64,000 nucleotides of DNA from assembly GCF_015291745.1 (NCBI RefSeq), contig NZ_CP030059.1:1329501-1393500 (forward strand), in the 5' to 3' direction. This stretch comes from Bradyrhizobium sp. CCBAU 53351. Its GTDB lineage: Bacteria; Pseudomonadota; Alphaproteobacteria; Rhizobiales; Xanthobacteraceae. Shown here one piece after another: positions 7,618 to 17,100 of the stretch; position 1 is the first letter of the stretch; every line of letters starts with the position of its first letter. The notes beneath the pieces are model-generated. The model did not search any database. It had not been told where the DNA came from and was given only the letters and a program-made list of their open reading frames with translations. Both the position numbers and the translations under genes were made by a program.

Positions 7618-8229
7618 ATGTCCTGGTCCTTCCTGCTCACCTCGCTCATCGTCGTCGCCTCGCCCGGCACTGGCGTCCTCTACACGCTGGCCGCCGCGCT
7701 GACGCGCGGCTCGCGCGCCAGCCTCGCCGCCGCCTTCGGCTGCACGCTCGGGATCGTGCCGCATATGTGTGCCGCGATGCTGGGGCTCGCCGCGGTGCTC
7801 CACACCAGCGCGCTCGCCTTTGCCGCGCTGAAATGGGGCGGGGTCGCCTATCTGCTCTACATGTCCTGGCAGGCGCTGCGCGAGAGCGGGGCGCTTTCGG
7901 TCGAGGGTGACATCAGCGAGCGTTCGAGTGGCCGCGTCATCGTGACAGGCTTCCTGATCAACATCCTCAATCCGAAGCTGTCGATCTTCTTCCTCGCCTT
8001 CCTGCCGCAGTTCATCGCCGTGGACGAGGCCCATGTGCTGGCGCGCATGCTGGAATTGAGCGGCGCCTTCATGGCGATGACCTTCGCGGTGTTCGCCGTC
8101 TACGGCCTGTGCGCCGCCTCGGTGCGCGAGCACGTCATCTCCCGCCCGCGCGTCATGGCCTGGCTGCGCCGCAGCTTTGCGGCCGGCTTCGCCGCGCTCG
8201 GCGCCAAGCTGGCGTTTGCGGAGCGGTAG
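7618..8229 (+). CDS. LysE/RhtB-family amino-acid exporter
   Basis: 203 residues, nearly all hydrophobic, with about six membrane helices. It starts with the family signature region (LLTSLIVVASPGTGVLYTLAAAL, the P-G-P-like turn being P-G-T-G here) and has the mid-protein G-x-x-x-NxxNPK motif (TGFLINILNPKLSIFF). LysE/RhtB proteins export amino acids or analogues across the inner membrane. The substrate is unknown. No LysR-type regulator sits next to it. Confidence 0.88.
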   Translation: MSWSFLLTSLIVVASPGTGVLYTLAAALTRGSRASLAAAFGCTLGIVPHMCAAMLGLAAVLHTSALAFAALKWGGVAYLLYMSWQALRESGALSVEGDISERSSGRVIVTGFLINILNPKLSIFFLAFLPQFIAVDEAHVLARMLELSGAFMAMTFAVFAVYGLCAASVREHVISRPRVMAWLRRSFAAGFAALGAKLAFAER

Positions 8230-8250
8230 TCTTCTCCGGCCAATAAAAAA

Positions 8251-8267
8251 GCGGGCCTCGCGCCCGC
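8251..8267 (-). terminator. Terminator for the lysine-rich peptide gene
   Basis: Hairpin GCGGGC-loop-GCCCGC; read on the minus strand it is followed by TTTTTTATTGG, a good intrinsic terminator. It also sits 21 bp after the plus-strand exporter gene. Confidence 0.7.
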
Positions 8268-8282
8268 CACCTCTTACCCGAC

Positions 8283-8311
8283 GCCCGGGCGGAGCGAGGC
8301 TCCACCCGGGC
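8283..8311. repeat. Palindromic element (REP-like hairpin)
   Basis: Arms GCCCGGGCGGAG and CTCCACCCGGGC pair with one mismatch. I associate this GCCCGGGCGGAGC-type hairpin with short dispersed palindromes of Bradyrhizobium. It may also assist termination of the converging genes. Confidence 0.55.
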
Positions 8312-8326
8312 AAAGAACAAGCCTCG

Positions 8327-8395
8327 TTACTTCTTCTTCGCCTTCTTGGCCTTTTTCGCCTTCTTCTTCGTCGCCTTCTTCGCTTTCTTAGCCAT
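8327..8395 (-). CDS. 22-aa lysine/alanine-rich basic peptide
   Basis: Reads MAKKAKKATKKK then AKKAKKAKKK and stop, that is 14 Lys in 22 residues with a KKA/AKK period. The ATG is preceded by GAGGA at 5 nt spacing, and a strong terminator follows in the same direction, so it is a self-contained transcription unit too short for standard gene callers. The composition resembles the tails of bacterial H1-like histones and could bind nucleic acid or membranes. Function unknown; that it is translated is inferred from the ribosome site. Confidence 0.6.
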   Translation of the reverse strand: MAKKAKKATKKKAKKAKKAKKK

Positions 8396-8799
8396 AGGAT
8401 CCTCTTCAGGGTTAATGGTGAAACGCGACACGAGGGATGCTAGGCGGAGGGCCAGCCTCGCAACATCCTCGACGACAAACTCAGCAGATTCGCAGCGCTC
8501 TGCCCCGCACTGTCACATACGTGTCATCGCGTTATCCACAGCTCAGATGCATTTTCAGGTGATTTTGGTCCGCGAATCCGCATCGCCCTGTCGGCGATGC
8601 CATCGCCCGCGACAGACTTAACGATCCGCCAACGGCCCCGGCATTCATGAATCCAAAACCAAAGGCGGAACTTTCGAAGGTCGCAGTGAGACTCCATTAA
8701 GCGCGTCGCGCGCATGATCACCGCAAGAAAACGGGGATGGGTCATGGACGGACGGTTGCCAGGGACGGGAGGCGGGACGCTGCGCGTGCTGCACGCGTC
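8396..8799. other. 400-bp intergenic region
   Basis: No supported gene. One exact DnaA-box match (TTATCCACA) lies at 8532-8540 but is solitary, so an origin is not suggested. The region must hold the promoters of the lysine-rich peptide (minus) and the diguanylate cyclase (plus). Confidence 0.5.
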
Positions 8800-10011
8800 A
8801 TGCTGAACGTCCCGACATTGTGGACCGTCTTCGTCGTCAACTTCCTGGCGCTCGGCGTGATCTGGGCCTACGTGACGCGGTCCTATCCGAAATTCGCCGC
8901 CGCGCGGTTCTGGATGGCATCGTCCTTCGTCGGCGCCACCGGTGCAATGACGGCGCTGGTCCGCCTGTTCGTCGCCTCGCCCTTGCCGCTGCTGCTCGGC
9001 GCCGCCGGCGTCATCGCCGCGAGCTGCTTCGCCGCCATGGGCATTCAGCGCTTCTATGACCGGCCGGTCTCTTGGCGCCTCATGACGGTTGCGGGATGCC
9101 TGAGCCTTGCCGGTGTCGTGGTCTTCATGGTCGGCTTCGAGCACATGCAGCTGCGCATGCTCAGCTACACGCTGGGTCAAGCCTTGCCGCTGGTGCTGGC
9201 GCTGCGCCTGCTGCTGTGGCCGCCCGAAGGCCGCGCCAGCCCGGGCGCACGGCTGTCCGGCATCGTCATTCTCACAATCATCGCGATTCTCGTGGCCCGC
9301 ACGGTGGGCAACCTGCTCGGCCACGATCTGTCGGCGAAGGCCGGCGGCCAGACCCATGCCGTCATGGTGCTGGGGCTGCTGTTCCTGTCGATGACGCTCA
9401 ATTTCGGCTTCCTGCTGATGGCGATGGACCGGCTGCGGGGCGAGGTCGCCGACCTCGCGCTGCTCGATGATCTCACCGGCGTCGCCAACCGGCGGCATCT
9501 GTTGCAGCGGCTGACCGAGGAATGCGCCCGCTCCGAGCGCAGCGGCGCGCCGTTCTCGCTGCTGGTGATCGATCTCGACGGCTTCAAGACCATCAACGAC
9601 ACCCACGGCCATGCCGCCGGCGATGCCTGCCTGAAGCACTTCACGCTGATGGCGCAGACGCGCCTGCGGCCCGGCGATATGCTCGCCCGCACCGGCGGCG
9701 ACGAGTTCTGCGTCGTGCTGCCGTCCTCGTCCTTGCGCGAGGCCGCCGCGATCGCCCGCCGCGTGCTCGAGGTCTGCCGCCAGGATGCCGAGGCCTGCAC
9801 CGGCAGCGACATCCCGATCGCGATCTCGATCGGCGTCGCGCAGTGGGATCGCGGCATCGGCGCATTCCCGGACCGCCTGATGGCCAATGCCGACCACGCC
9901 CTCTATGCCGCCAAGAAGAACGGCAAGAACGACTTTGCCGTCTACGACCCGGTGCCTCCGCTGTCGCCCGCAGCGATCGGCCCGGACCACAGCCAGCGCA
10001 CCTTCGCGTAA
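8800..10011 (+). CDS. Membrane-bound diguanylate cyclase (GGDEF)
   Basis: 403 residues from ATG at 8800; an in-frame ATG at 8737 would add 21 Arg-rich residues with an ACGGGG sequence just upstream, so the start is uncertain. Six or so membrane helices occupy residues 1-225. A GGDEF domain follows (about 235-400) with the signature TGGDEFCVVL and the substrate block DLTGVANRR. An RxxD inhibitory site (RPGD) sits five residues before GGDEF, so product inhibition by cyclic di-GMP is expected. It makes c-di-GMP from two GTP at the inner membrane. No EAL domain and no linked partner. Confidence 0.93.
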   Translation: MLNVPTLWTVFVVNFLALGVIWAYVTRSYPKFAAARFWMASSFVGATGAMTALVRLFVASPLPLLLGAAGVIAASCFAAMGIQRFYDRPVSWRLMTVAGCLSLAGVVVFMVGFEHMQLRMLSYTLGQALPLVLALRLLLWPPEGRASPGARLSGIVILTIIAILVARTVGNLLGHDLSAKAGGQTHAVMVLGLLFLSMTLNFGFLLMAMDRLRGEVADLALLDDLTGVANRRHLLQRLTEECARSERSGAPFSLLVIDLDGFKTINDTHGHAAGDACLKHFTLMAQTRLRPGDMLARTGGDEFCVVLPSSSLREAAAIARRVLEVCRQDAEACTGSDIPIAISIGVAQWDRGIGAFPDRLMANADHALYAAKKNGKNDFAVYDPVPPLSPAAIGPDHSQRTFA

Positions 10012-10033
10012 GGCCGTGCTACATCGGGGGTCC

Positions 10034-10675
10034 GTGATTGGATCCCGCCTGATGATTGCCCGCCTGCTCGCAGCCGCCCTGGCCGCTCTTCTCTTAATCG
10101 TCCCCGCCATCGCCGAGGATGCCGAACTCGCCAAGCTGGCGCGCGCCTCCGGCACGCCCGAGATTCCCGGCCTGAAGATCGTTTGGCTCGCACCATGGGG
10201 CGACGTCGCCAACGCAAGGCCCTGGCGCAACATCATCGTGCACCAGACCGAAGGACCCGCAGGCTCGGCGCGCGGCGGCGCGCAGGCGCAGGCAAAGGCG
10301 CCGACGCGCCGCGGCGTCACGGTGTGGGTCGAGACCGACGGCACGGTCTATTGGGCGGTCGCGGAGAACTTGGTGCCGACCCATGGCGACGGCGCCAACC
10401 GCAACGACAACAAGTACATCGACAATCGCCCGACCTACCGCCAGGTCGTGCGCGACAATTCGATCGGCGTCGAATTCGCCGGCAATTATCCCGACGTGAC
10501 GACGGGCCCGACCGAGGCGCAGGTCGCGGCGTGGCAGATCCTCGTCAAGGTGCTGCGCACGCGCTACGACATCCCGCTTGATCACGTCTATGCGCACAAC
10601 TGGATCGACTACAAGGACGCGCGCTATTGCGAAGGCTGCTGGCTCGCAACCCTGGCGCGGATGTGGGGAGAGTAG
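10034..10675 (+). CDS. N-acetylmuramoyl-L-alanine amidase (Ami_2 type)
   Basis: About 213 residues from GTG at 10034, preceded by GGGGG; an ATG at 10052 gives 207 and an equally good signal peptide (LLAAALAALLLIVPAIA). The amidase domain shows the zinc ligands His in IIVHQTEGP and His in VYAHNWID, and the EFAGNYPD core. It removes stem peptides from N-acetylmuramic acid in the periplasm. The final CEGCW motif near the C-terminus is unusual and may form a disulfide. It lies just after the diguanylate cyclase in the same direction (22 bp), so they may be co-transcribed. Confidence 0.88.
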   Translation: MIGSRLMIARLLAAALAALLLIVPAIAEDAELAKLARASGTPEIPGLKIVWLAPWGDVANARPWRNIIVHQTEGPAGSARGGAQAQAKAPTRRGVTVWVETDGTVYWAVAENLVPTHGDGANRNDNKYIDNRPTYRQVVRDNSIGVEFAGNYPDVTTGPTEAQVAAWQILVKVLRTRYDIPLDHVYAHNWIDYKDARYCEGCWLATLARMWGE

Positions 10676-10685
10676 ACGGCCGGCG

Positions 10686-11027
10686 TCACACCGGCTGCGA
10701 CATCCAGCGGAAGAACCGTTGCATCGGTCCCGGCCGCCCCGGCAATTCCGGCGGCTCGTCCGCGGCCAGCACGCGTTTGTAGAAATAGTCCAGGAACACC
10801 ATGTCGTTCGGCTCGGTGACGGTGAATGTCTCCTCGCCGAAGAACACGCTGTAGGCATAGAAGAACGGGCCCATGATGGGGATCGTCGCCGTGCTTGCAT
10901 AGTCCTTGGAGATCACGAATTCGGACGGCTCCAATCCGTGCTCGCGCATCGCCTGCTCGACCAGCGGCAGCCTGCGCATGAACTGCGTTGAGAAACCGCC
11001 GACGGTGGATTGCAGAATGATCGACAT
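10686..11027 (-). CDS. Conserved hypothetical protein (113 aa)
   Basis: 113 residues from ATG at 11027, with AGGACGG about 6 nt upstream; a longer frame to 11141 has no ribosome site. Soluble mixed alpha/beta sequence: MSIILQSTVGGFSTQFMRRL, an aromatic segment (PIMGPFFYAYSVFFGEE) and an acidic middle. No family recognised. It converges with the murein amidase gene (10 bp apart). Probably a Bradyrhizobium-specific cytoplasmic protein. Confidence 0.65.
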   Translation of the reverse strand: MSIILQSTVGGFSTQFMRRLPLVEQAMREHGLEPSEFVISKDYASTATIPIMGPFFYAYSVFFGEETFTVTEPNDMVFLDYFYKRVLAADEPPELPGRPGPMQRFFRWMSQPV

Positions 11028-11191
11028 GGCGTCCGTCCTAGCGATGCCGTCGGCCGGTCGACCGGCAGCGCGGGTCAAGTCCGGGTTTGATGCTACGTCG
11101 GACGAGGGGAGGCGACTGTGATGTCTCGCACTCCAGCACAATCACCGCTGTGATCGCGGGCGTCGGGTCGCGCTTTGCACCAGACAAACAA

Positions 11192-11216
11192 AAAAGCCGG
11201 CGTCGCCGCCGGCTTT
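11192..11216 (-). terminator. Terminator of rpoH
   Basis: GC-rich hairpin (AAAGCCGGCGGCGACGCCGGC on the minus strand) followed by TTTTTTGTTTG. It lies 46 bp after the rpoH stop codon. Confidence 0.8.
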
Positions 11217-11261
11217 CTGTCTCTTTCGATCCGCCAATCTCTCTTCGCGGCGAAGCCCCGC

Positions 11262-12161
11262 TCAGTGCGCGGCTTCCAGCGCGGCCTGTTCGGCTCTTGC
11301 GATCGTGCCCTTGACCGCGGACTGCACCTTCTCGAAGGCGCGGACCTCGATCTGGCGGACGCGCTCGCGCGACACGCCGAACTCGGCGGCAAGGTCTTCC
11401 AGCGTCATCGGCTCATCGGCGAGGCGGCGCGCCTCGAAGATGCGGCGTTCGCGCGGGTTGAGCACGCCCATGGCGCCGTTCAGCGCGTCACGGCGATGAT
11501 CATACTCCTCGTGCTCCGCCATCATGGCTTCCTGGTTGGGCGTGTTGTCGACCAGCCAGTCTTGCCATTCGCCGGCCTCGCCGTCGTCGCGGATCGGTGC
11601 GTTGAGCGACGCGTCGCCACCGAGGCGGCGGTTCATGTCGATCACGTCCTGATCGGTGACGCCGAGGCGCTTGGCAATGATCTTCACCTGGTCGGGACGC
11701 AGATCGCCTTCGTCCAGTGCGTTGATCTTGCTCTTCGCCTTGCGCAGGTTGAAGAACAGCTTCTTCTGGTTCGCGGTGGTGCCCATTTTCACGAGCGACC
11801 AGGAACGCAGGATGTACTCTTGAATCGACGCCTTGATCCACCACATGGCGTAGGTGGCGAGACGGAATCCCTTCTCGGGTTCGAAACGCTTCACCGCCTG
11901 CATCAGGCCGACATTGCCTTCCGAGACGACCTCGGAGATCGGCAAGCCGTAGCCGCGATAGCCCATGGCGATCTTGGCGACGAGCCGGAGATGGCTGGTG
12001 ACGAGTTGGTGCGCCGCGTCGCGATCGTCATGCTCGCGCCAACGCTTGGCGAGCATGTATTCCTGCTGGGGTTCCAGCATCGGGAATTTGCGGATCTCGG
12101 CGAGGTAGCGAGATAGGCCGGATTCTCCATTGAGGACCGGCAAAGCAGCGGTACGGGCCAT
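11262..12161 (-). CDS. rpoH: RNA polymerase heat-shock sigma factor RpoH (sigma-32)
   Basis: 299 residues. Region 2 is intact (LRLVAKIAMGYRGYG, TYAMWWIKASIQEYI). The RpoH box QKKLFFNLRKAK at 132-143 distinguishes it from housekeeping sigma factors. Region 4 helix-turn-helix FGVSRERVRQIEVRAFEKV is at the C-terminus. It directs core polymerase to heat-shock promoters. Bradyrhizobium has several rpoH paralogues; the rluD neighbour suggests the broadly conserved copy, called rpoH2 in B. japonicum, but the paralogue number is inference. It has its own terminator and a 217-bp upstream gap to rluD. Confidence 0.95.
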   Translation of the reverse strand: MARTAALPVLNGESGLSRYLAEIRKFPMLEPQQEYMLAKRWREHDDRDAAHQLVTSHLRLVAKIAMGYRGYGLPISEVVSEGNVGLMQAVKRFEPEKGFRLATYAMWWIKASIQEYILRSWSLVKMGTTANQKKLFFNLRKAKSKINALDEGDLRPDQVKIIAKRLGVTDQDVIDMNRRLGGDASLNAPIRDDGEAGEWQDWLVDNTPNQEAMMAEHEEYDHRRDALNGAMGVLNPRERRIFEARRLADEPMTLEDLAAEFGVSRERVRQIEVRAFEKVQSAVKGTIARAEQAALEAAH

Positions 12162-12378
12162 AGTGCGCCCTCCAAAGGTTCAGGCCCCCGATAGCGGCGG
12201 GCCAGGCAGACGACCGCTGTGTCAAAGCCGGTCGGGCTGCGATGTTCCGCGTCGGTCATTTCCAACGCAGGCGCAATATACCCCATGGGGGGGCAAAAAG
12301 GGAAGGATTGCTGACGTCACGTCCCCGTGTGGCAGCTATAATCTTTTGTAATGTAACGCTTTTCTTAAAGCCTCTGCG

Positions 12379-13386
12379 TCATAGCGCCGCTTTCAGGGCG
12401 CCCTGAAGGAGAAGCAAATCCTCCGGCAAGGGCGCCTCCCAGTGCAGTAATTCTCCAGTTCTCGGGTGCTCCAATACCAGCAAGTAAGCGTGCAAGGCCT
12501 GCCGCCCCAGCGCGGTCAGGGCGGCTTGCGACTCGGGGCCGAGCTGGTTCGCCTTGGTCTTGAAATGCGGGCCATAGACGGCATCCCCCATCAGGGGATG
12601 GCCGATATGGGCGAGGTGGACGCGGATCTGGTGGGTGCGCCCGGTCTCGAGCTCGCAGGCGAGCAGCGTCGCGATCGGCTTGCCGTCGCGGCCGTTAAAA
12701 CTCTCCAGAATCTCCCAATGCGTCACCGCCTCGCGACCGCCCTGGCGCACCGCCATCTTCTCGCGTGCATGCGGATGGCGGTCGATCGGCGCATCGACGG
12801 TGCCGCGGTGCCGGCCGGGCACGCCCCAGGCAAAGGCCATGTAGCCGCGCCGCATCTCGCCGGTGCGGCCGTGATCGGCGAACTGGGCCGACAGCGACGC
12901 GTGGGCCATGTCGTTCTTGGCGACCACCATCAACCCTGTGGTGTCCTTGTCGAGCCGGTGCACGATGCCGGGCCGGCGCACCCCGCCGATGCCCGACAGC
13001 GAAGCGCCGCAATGGGCGATCAGCGCATTCACCAGCGTGCCGGTCTCGTGGCCGGCCGCGGGATGCACCACCAGCCCCTTCGGCTTGTTGAGGACCACGA
13101 TGTCGTCGTCCTCGAACACGATGTCGAGGGCGATCTCCTCGCCCTTGGGCTCGGCGGGCGCTGCCTCCGGCACGTCGATTGTGATCGTATCGCCGGGACT
13201 TACGTGATAAGCGGGGTCGCGGACCGCGGCGGCCTTCAGCTGGACTGCGCCCGCCAGGATCAGGGCTTTCAGCCGCGATCGTGACAGCTCGGTGAGGCGC
13301 GCCGCCAGCACGCGGTCGAGCCGGGCCGAGCCCTCGTCACCGCCGACGACAACCTCCAACCTTTGCGCAGAGCCAGAATTTTCCAT
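12379..13386 (-). CDS. rluD: Ribosomal large-subunit pseudouridine synthase RluD
   Basis: 335 residues from ATG at 13386; a longer frame to 13482 lacks a ribosome site. S4 RNA-binding domain at the N-terminus (ARLDRVLAARLTELSRSRLKALI), then the RsuA/RluA catalytic domain with HRLDKDTTGLMVVAK, which holds the active-site Asp, and the conserved GRTHQIRVHLAHIGHPLMGD. It converts uridines of 23S rRNA helix 69 to pseudouridine. The start codon shares a CATG tetranucleotide with the divergent gene at 13385. The rluD-rpoH order is common in alphaproteobacteria. Confidence 0.94.
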   Translation of the reverse strand: MENSGSAQRLEVVVGGDEGSARLDRVLAARLTELSRSRLKALILAGAVQLKAAAVRDPAYHVSPGDTITIDVPEAAPAEPKGEEIALDIVFEDDDIVVLNKPKGLVVHPAAGHETGTLVNALIAHCGASLSGIGGVRRPGIVHRLDKDTTGLMVVAKNDMAHASLSAQFADHGRTGEMRRGYMAFAWGVPGRHRGTVDAPIDRHPHAREKMAVRQGGREAVTHWEILESFNGRDGKPIATLLACELETGRTHQIRVHLAHIGHPLMGDAVYGPHFKTKANQLGPESQAALTALGRQALHAYLLVLEHPRTGELLHWEAPLPEDLLLLQGALKAAL

Positions 13387-13729
13387 GACGACGTCTGATA
13401 CCGCTGTTCCCGAACCGAGCCCCGAGCAGGCCGCGCTGTTCGCGCGGGTGCGGCGGATGATGCTGATCGCGGGGTTGACCACGGCGCTGGCGATCTGCGC
13501 CGTGCTGATCGCGGTGGGCTACCGCCTTTTCAAGTCGGAGGGAAGGGCGGCCGAACCCGCCGGCGACGTCACCGCCACCCTGCCCAAGGGCGCCAGGATC
13601 GTCTCGACCGGGGTCGCCGGCGACCGCCTCGTGATCACCCTGGATCTCGGCGGGGTCATCGAGGTCAGGACCTTCGACGCCCACACCCTGAAGCCCGCCG
13701 GACGGCTGAAATTCGCCAATGAGCCGTAA
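13385..13729 (+). CDS. Small single-pass membrane protein, divergent from rluD
   Basis: 114 residues. A hydrophilic N-terminus, one membrane helix near 27-48 (MLIAGLTTALAICAVLIAVGY), then a periplasmic beta-rich domain (GARIVSTGVAGDRLVITLDLGGVIEVRTFD). A conserved type of alphaproteobacterial protein next to rluD, possibly the DUF6476 family, though that name is from memory. Its ATG overlaps the rluD ATG by two bases on the opposite strand (CATG), so both messages probably have very short or overlapping leaders. Function unknown. Confidence 0.75.
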   Translation: MTTSDTAVPEPSPEQAALFARVRRMMLIAGLTTALAICAVLIAVGYRLFKSEGRAAEPAGDVTATLPKGARIVSTGVAGDRLVITLDLGGVIEVRTFDAHTLKPAGRLKFANEP

Positions 13730-13786
13730 AAGGCCCGTCGGGGTCCTTGCGGCGGACAAATTTCGAGGTTATTGGCTAGCCCTCAC

Positions 13787-13861
13787 GCTCCCTTCGTCTA
13801 GCGGTTAGGACGCGGCCCTCTCAAGGCTGAAACAGGGGTTCGATTCCCCTAGGGAGCGCCA
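13787..13861 (+). tRNA. tRNA-Glu (anticodon CTC)
   Basis: 75 nt including an encoded CCA. The acceptor stem GCTCCCT/AGGGAGC is perfect. Anticodon stem CGGCC/GGCTG closes loop CTCTCAA with anticodon CTC. The T arm is GGGG-TTCGATT-CCCC. It decodes GAG. The AT-rich defence segment begins directly after its 3' end, and tRNA 3' ends are typical integration sites. Confidence 0.97.
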
Positions 13862-14136
13862 TTTGTCTTGCCGGGTTAGCCGGGAAACAGCTGCATGTTC
13901 GCTGTTTTGGAAGCGCCGACACTCACATCTTCTTCCGATCGCTCAGTCATCACTTCCGTGCATTCAGCACAGAAATTCTATGCTCGGTAAGGAAGCCGCT
14001 CTGAGGAGTGGTCGGCCTGTAATACCCGATCATCGAGGCTTTCCTCCTCTAAGTCCCCATACTAAAAGTGGTAATTGCTGTCACTTCACTTGATGGTAGT
14101 TATCATAAGTTCGTTTCGGCTTCCGGAGAGATTTCA
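13862..14136. other. Left part of the low-GC island, non-coding
   Basis: 275 bp between tRNA-Glu and the dtcA-like gene. Composition drops from chromosomal GC-rich to AT-richer. No integrase fragment or second copy of the tRNA 3' end was seen. The operon promoter should lie in its right half, but no clear -35/-10 pair is visible. Confidence 0.5.
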
Positions 14137-17100
14137 GTGTCGCGCGCAAAACTGCCGTCGGCGATCAGCAGGGTGAGAAACAGCCTGCGACCGTTCTACA
14201 ACATGCGCCAGGAGCAGACCTTTCGGTCACGCACAACACCAACATTCTGGAAGCAGATACAGGCCGTCAGGCAAGAAGCGGGAAAAAATGACTACTCTGC
14301 TATTCTCAGCATAGTTGAGGATAACCGAGCGTATCCGTTTCCTGGCTTGGGAAATACGTTTCCGACGGAAGAAAGTAAGACTCCGAATCCGCAATTTGGG
14401 CACCTAAGGCCGCTTAAACTCGCGAACGAGCTTGGACTACAGGTCGCCCGTCTCAACCATCATGCCTCTAGGGTGAAGCCCGCGCTCGAAAGCCTGGCGG
14501 CCATCAACGATCACTTGATCGCAGGACGACTGATGGAAGTTGAAGCAGCTTTAGCTGCTCACAAGAAAAGTCATGGACTTTCGCTGATTGTTCTTAAGAA
14601 AGATCTCTTGGCTGCGTTGGAGCGCAGTGGCCTTCCTGGCTTGTCCCGAAGATACAAGGTTCTAACTGCGCACGCACAAAGTACCGCCTGGGCACTCTTG
14701 GCCCACTACGTCTATGACCTGATCGATCCGACGTACAATCCCACTCGGGCCGTGCAGCGGTGGCTCCGGCTCGCAGAGAGGAGAGTTGCGGAACACCCTT
14801 GGTTTGCGCGCATTCTGCAAGACGAAGTTCTGACGCGGATTGAGGGCGCGCCCGCTATGTCGTGCTCACTATTGCGATACAGCGCAACCTCTCTGCTAGA
14901 TCTAGCCATTCTGGTTTGGCGAAAACGGAACATTCATTCAAGGGAGCAAGCCGTCCAGGACGCCTACTCCAATTTAGCGAGCCCATTAAAGAGCATACTG
15001 GAGGACCGATTTACCGCCCAACCTATCCAAGTATCTCGAATGTATAGCCGGAAGGCGAGGCTCCCTGATGTCGAGATTTACAGAACTAGCTTTTTCTTCG
15101 ACGATATCGCTTCTGTTGTTCAGTGGCGCTCCGAATTCCACGGTCTGATATTTGCCGAAAGATACGAAGGAGTACCAGTAAATATCGATTCCAACGGTCG
15201 TCGGTTGAGCGATGCCGCGGATCAGATTGCAGCGGATCCAACTCGAATGAACCGCATCATCGAAGGCCTAGCCGATTGGGAAAACGGCTTCCTTGGTGAC
15301 AATCCGGACGTCGAGCGTCGCTCCTTTCTGTTGGCGGTAGTGGTTGCCGAAAGTGTTCGCCGCTTAAGCCGCAACCCGCAAGGCGATCCGAGCGAAATCG
15401 CTGAACTGCTTGCGGACACAGATGATATCCAATTCTTCACTTCGAGCGGAACGTTGAAGCAGTTGCGTGACTCGGATTTGGCGTGCAATTCGCTCCTTCT
15501 AACTTTTGTATTGTGGGAGCTAATTTACCGACGGGACAGAACGCAAGACAACGAATTAGACCGTCGCCTTGCATTCATGAGGCTCTTCGCTGGTAATTCA
15601 CCTTTAGTAGAGGTCTTGGGCCAGATCGCCGTAGCAAATCCCTCTGCCGCAACTCTTTTAGCGAAGACATGCTCGCGAACCTTTCTCGAGCGACTGTTCA
15701 TGATGATGTCTTCGGTAAAGGATGTTCTCGAAGCTAGACTTTCAATCTGTCGCTGGCTCATAGACCGTAAAGATCCATCTTCAGACAATCTGCAAGAGGA
15801 GTCGGAGGCTCTCGTTCGAGAGTTGGCTAATCTTGAGGCAAGGTCGGACCTTGATAGCACGCGAGTCCACGTTGACGAGGAGTCGATTAGGGAATGGTTC
15901 GAAACTTTGCATGCGACAAGCGTGACGAGGTACAAGCAGACTGCTTTAGCAGAGGGGCCTGTCACTTCCTTTGGAAGCTTGCTTACCTTTTTTTCAACGG
16001 TAGAGAAAGCAGTTGATGACTTTACAGCAGAAACACAAATAGGCTCAGAATTTCTGCTCGTCGCAATCGTAGACGCGACATTGAAGGCATTTGTATCGGA
16101 TCGCACATTTGGTTTAGACGCATATCTAAGCCGCCGGATACGACATGGCACTCTGAACGGTCACGTCATGACTCCAATAACCCGGGTGTTGGGGCAATTG
16201 ACGGATCACGTGAAGCTTCATGGCCGAGCTCACGACTCGAGCGATCACTCGGGAGCTTTGGTATTTGCGCAGGAGTTTCGTGAATTCTTGAGTTCTGAAC
16301 TTGATCACGCTCGAAAAGATGTGATTCAAATTCGAAGCCCCGAACACCCGCAGGGATTAATTCAGGCGCAATGGCGTACTGCTGGAAATATCCAGCACCT
16401 AGACGCGATGATAGCCAGAGTTCGAGGAAGGGTCATCGAGACGGGTGGTTCATATGATATCTTTCCCGATATCTATTCGTTCTGTTGGGATTGCTTAGAG
16501 TCAGACTTGGCCCAATTGCGCTTGTACATGTTGAGAGAGTTTGCGCCTGCGGCGACCCGCAAGCTTTCTGAACTGTACGAGCATCTTTCCTCCGCTGACA
16601 GAGCTTTAGTCTTTCCATATCTACACGAATGTCGAGACACCCTTGAGGCTAGAGTGCAGGAGGTGTGTGGATGGTTTATTCGACCTGTCTTCCGGCGCGA
16701 TCGCTACAACCTTAAGATGCTTATCTCTACGACACTCTCTATTGTTAGAGAGTTGGACTACGAATACGCGTTTACAGAAGATGTAGTGGTTTCCGACGAC
16801 ATTTCACTGAACCGAGGAAGTTTCGATGTCTTTGGAGACGCTTTGTTCGTGTTACTCGGAAATGCGGCTAGGCATGGGAAGCGAGACGGAAACATACATG
16901 TTGATGCGCAGATTTTACCCGGGAAAAAGAATGTCGTTAAGCTCGATATTACCTCTGAAGTAGATAGTAGGGAGCGGTATCTAGACGCTCGCGCTAGAAT
17001 TGATACTGCACTCACCAATGATTATCAGGCGATTGCACAGGCAGCTGTCCAAGAGGGATTCAGCGGCTTGATGAAGTTGGCCGGAGTCATGAGACGCGTT

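Noticed and set aside
8532..8540. Replication origin suggested by TTATCCACA
   Set aside because: A single DnaA box without neighbours or an AT-rich unwinding element is expected by chance.
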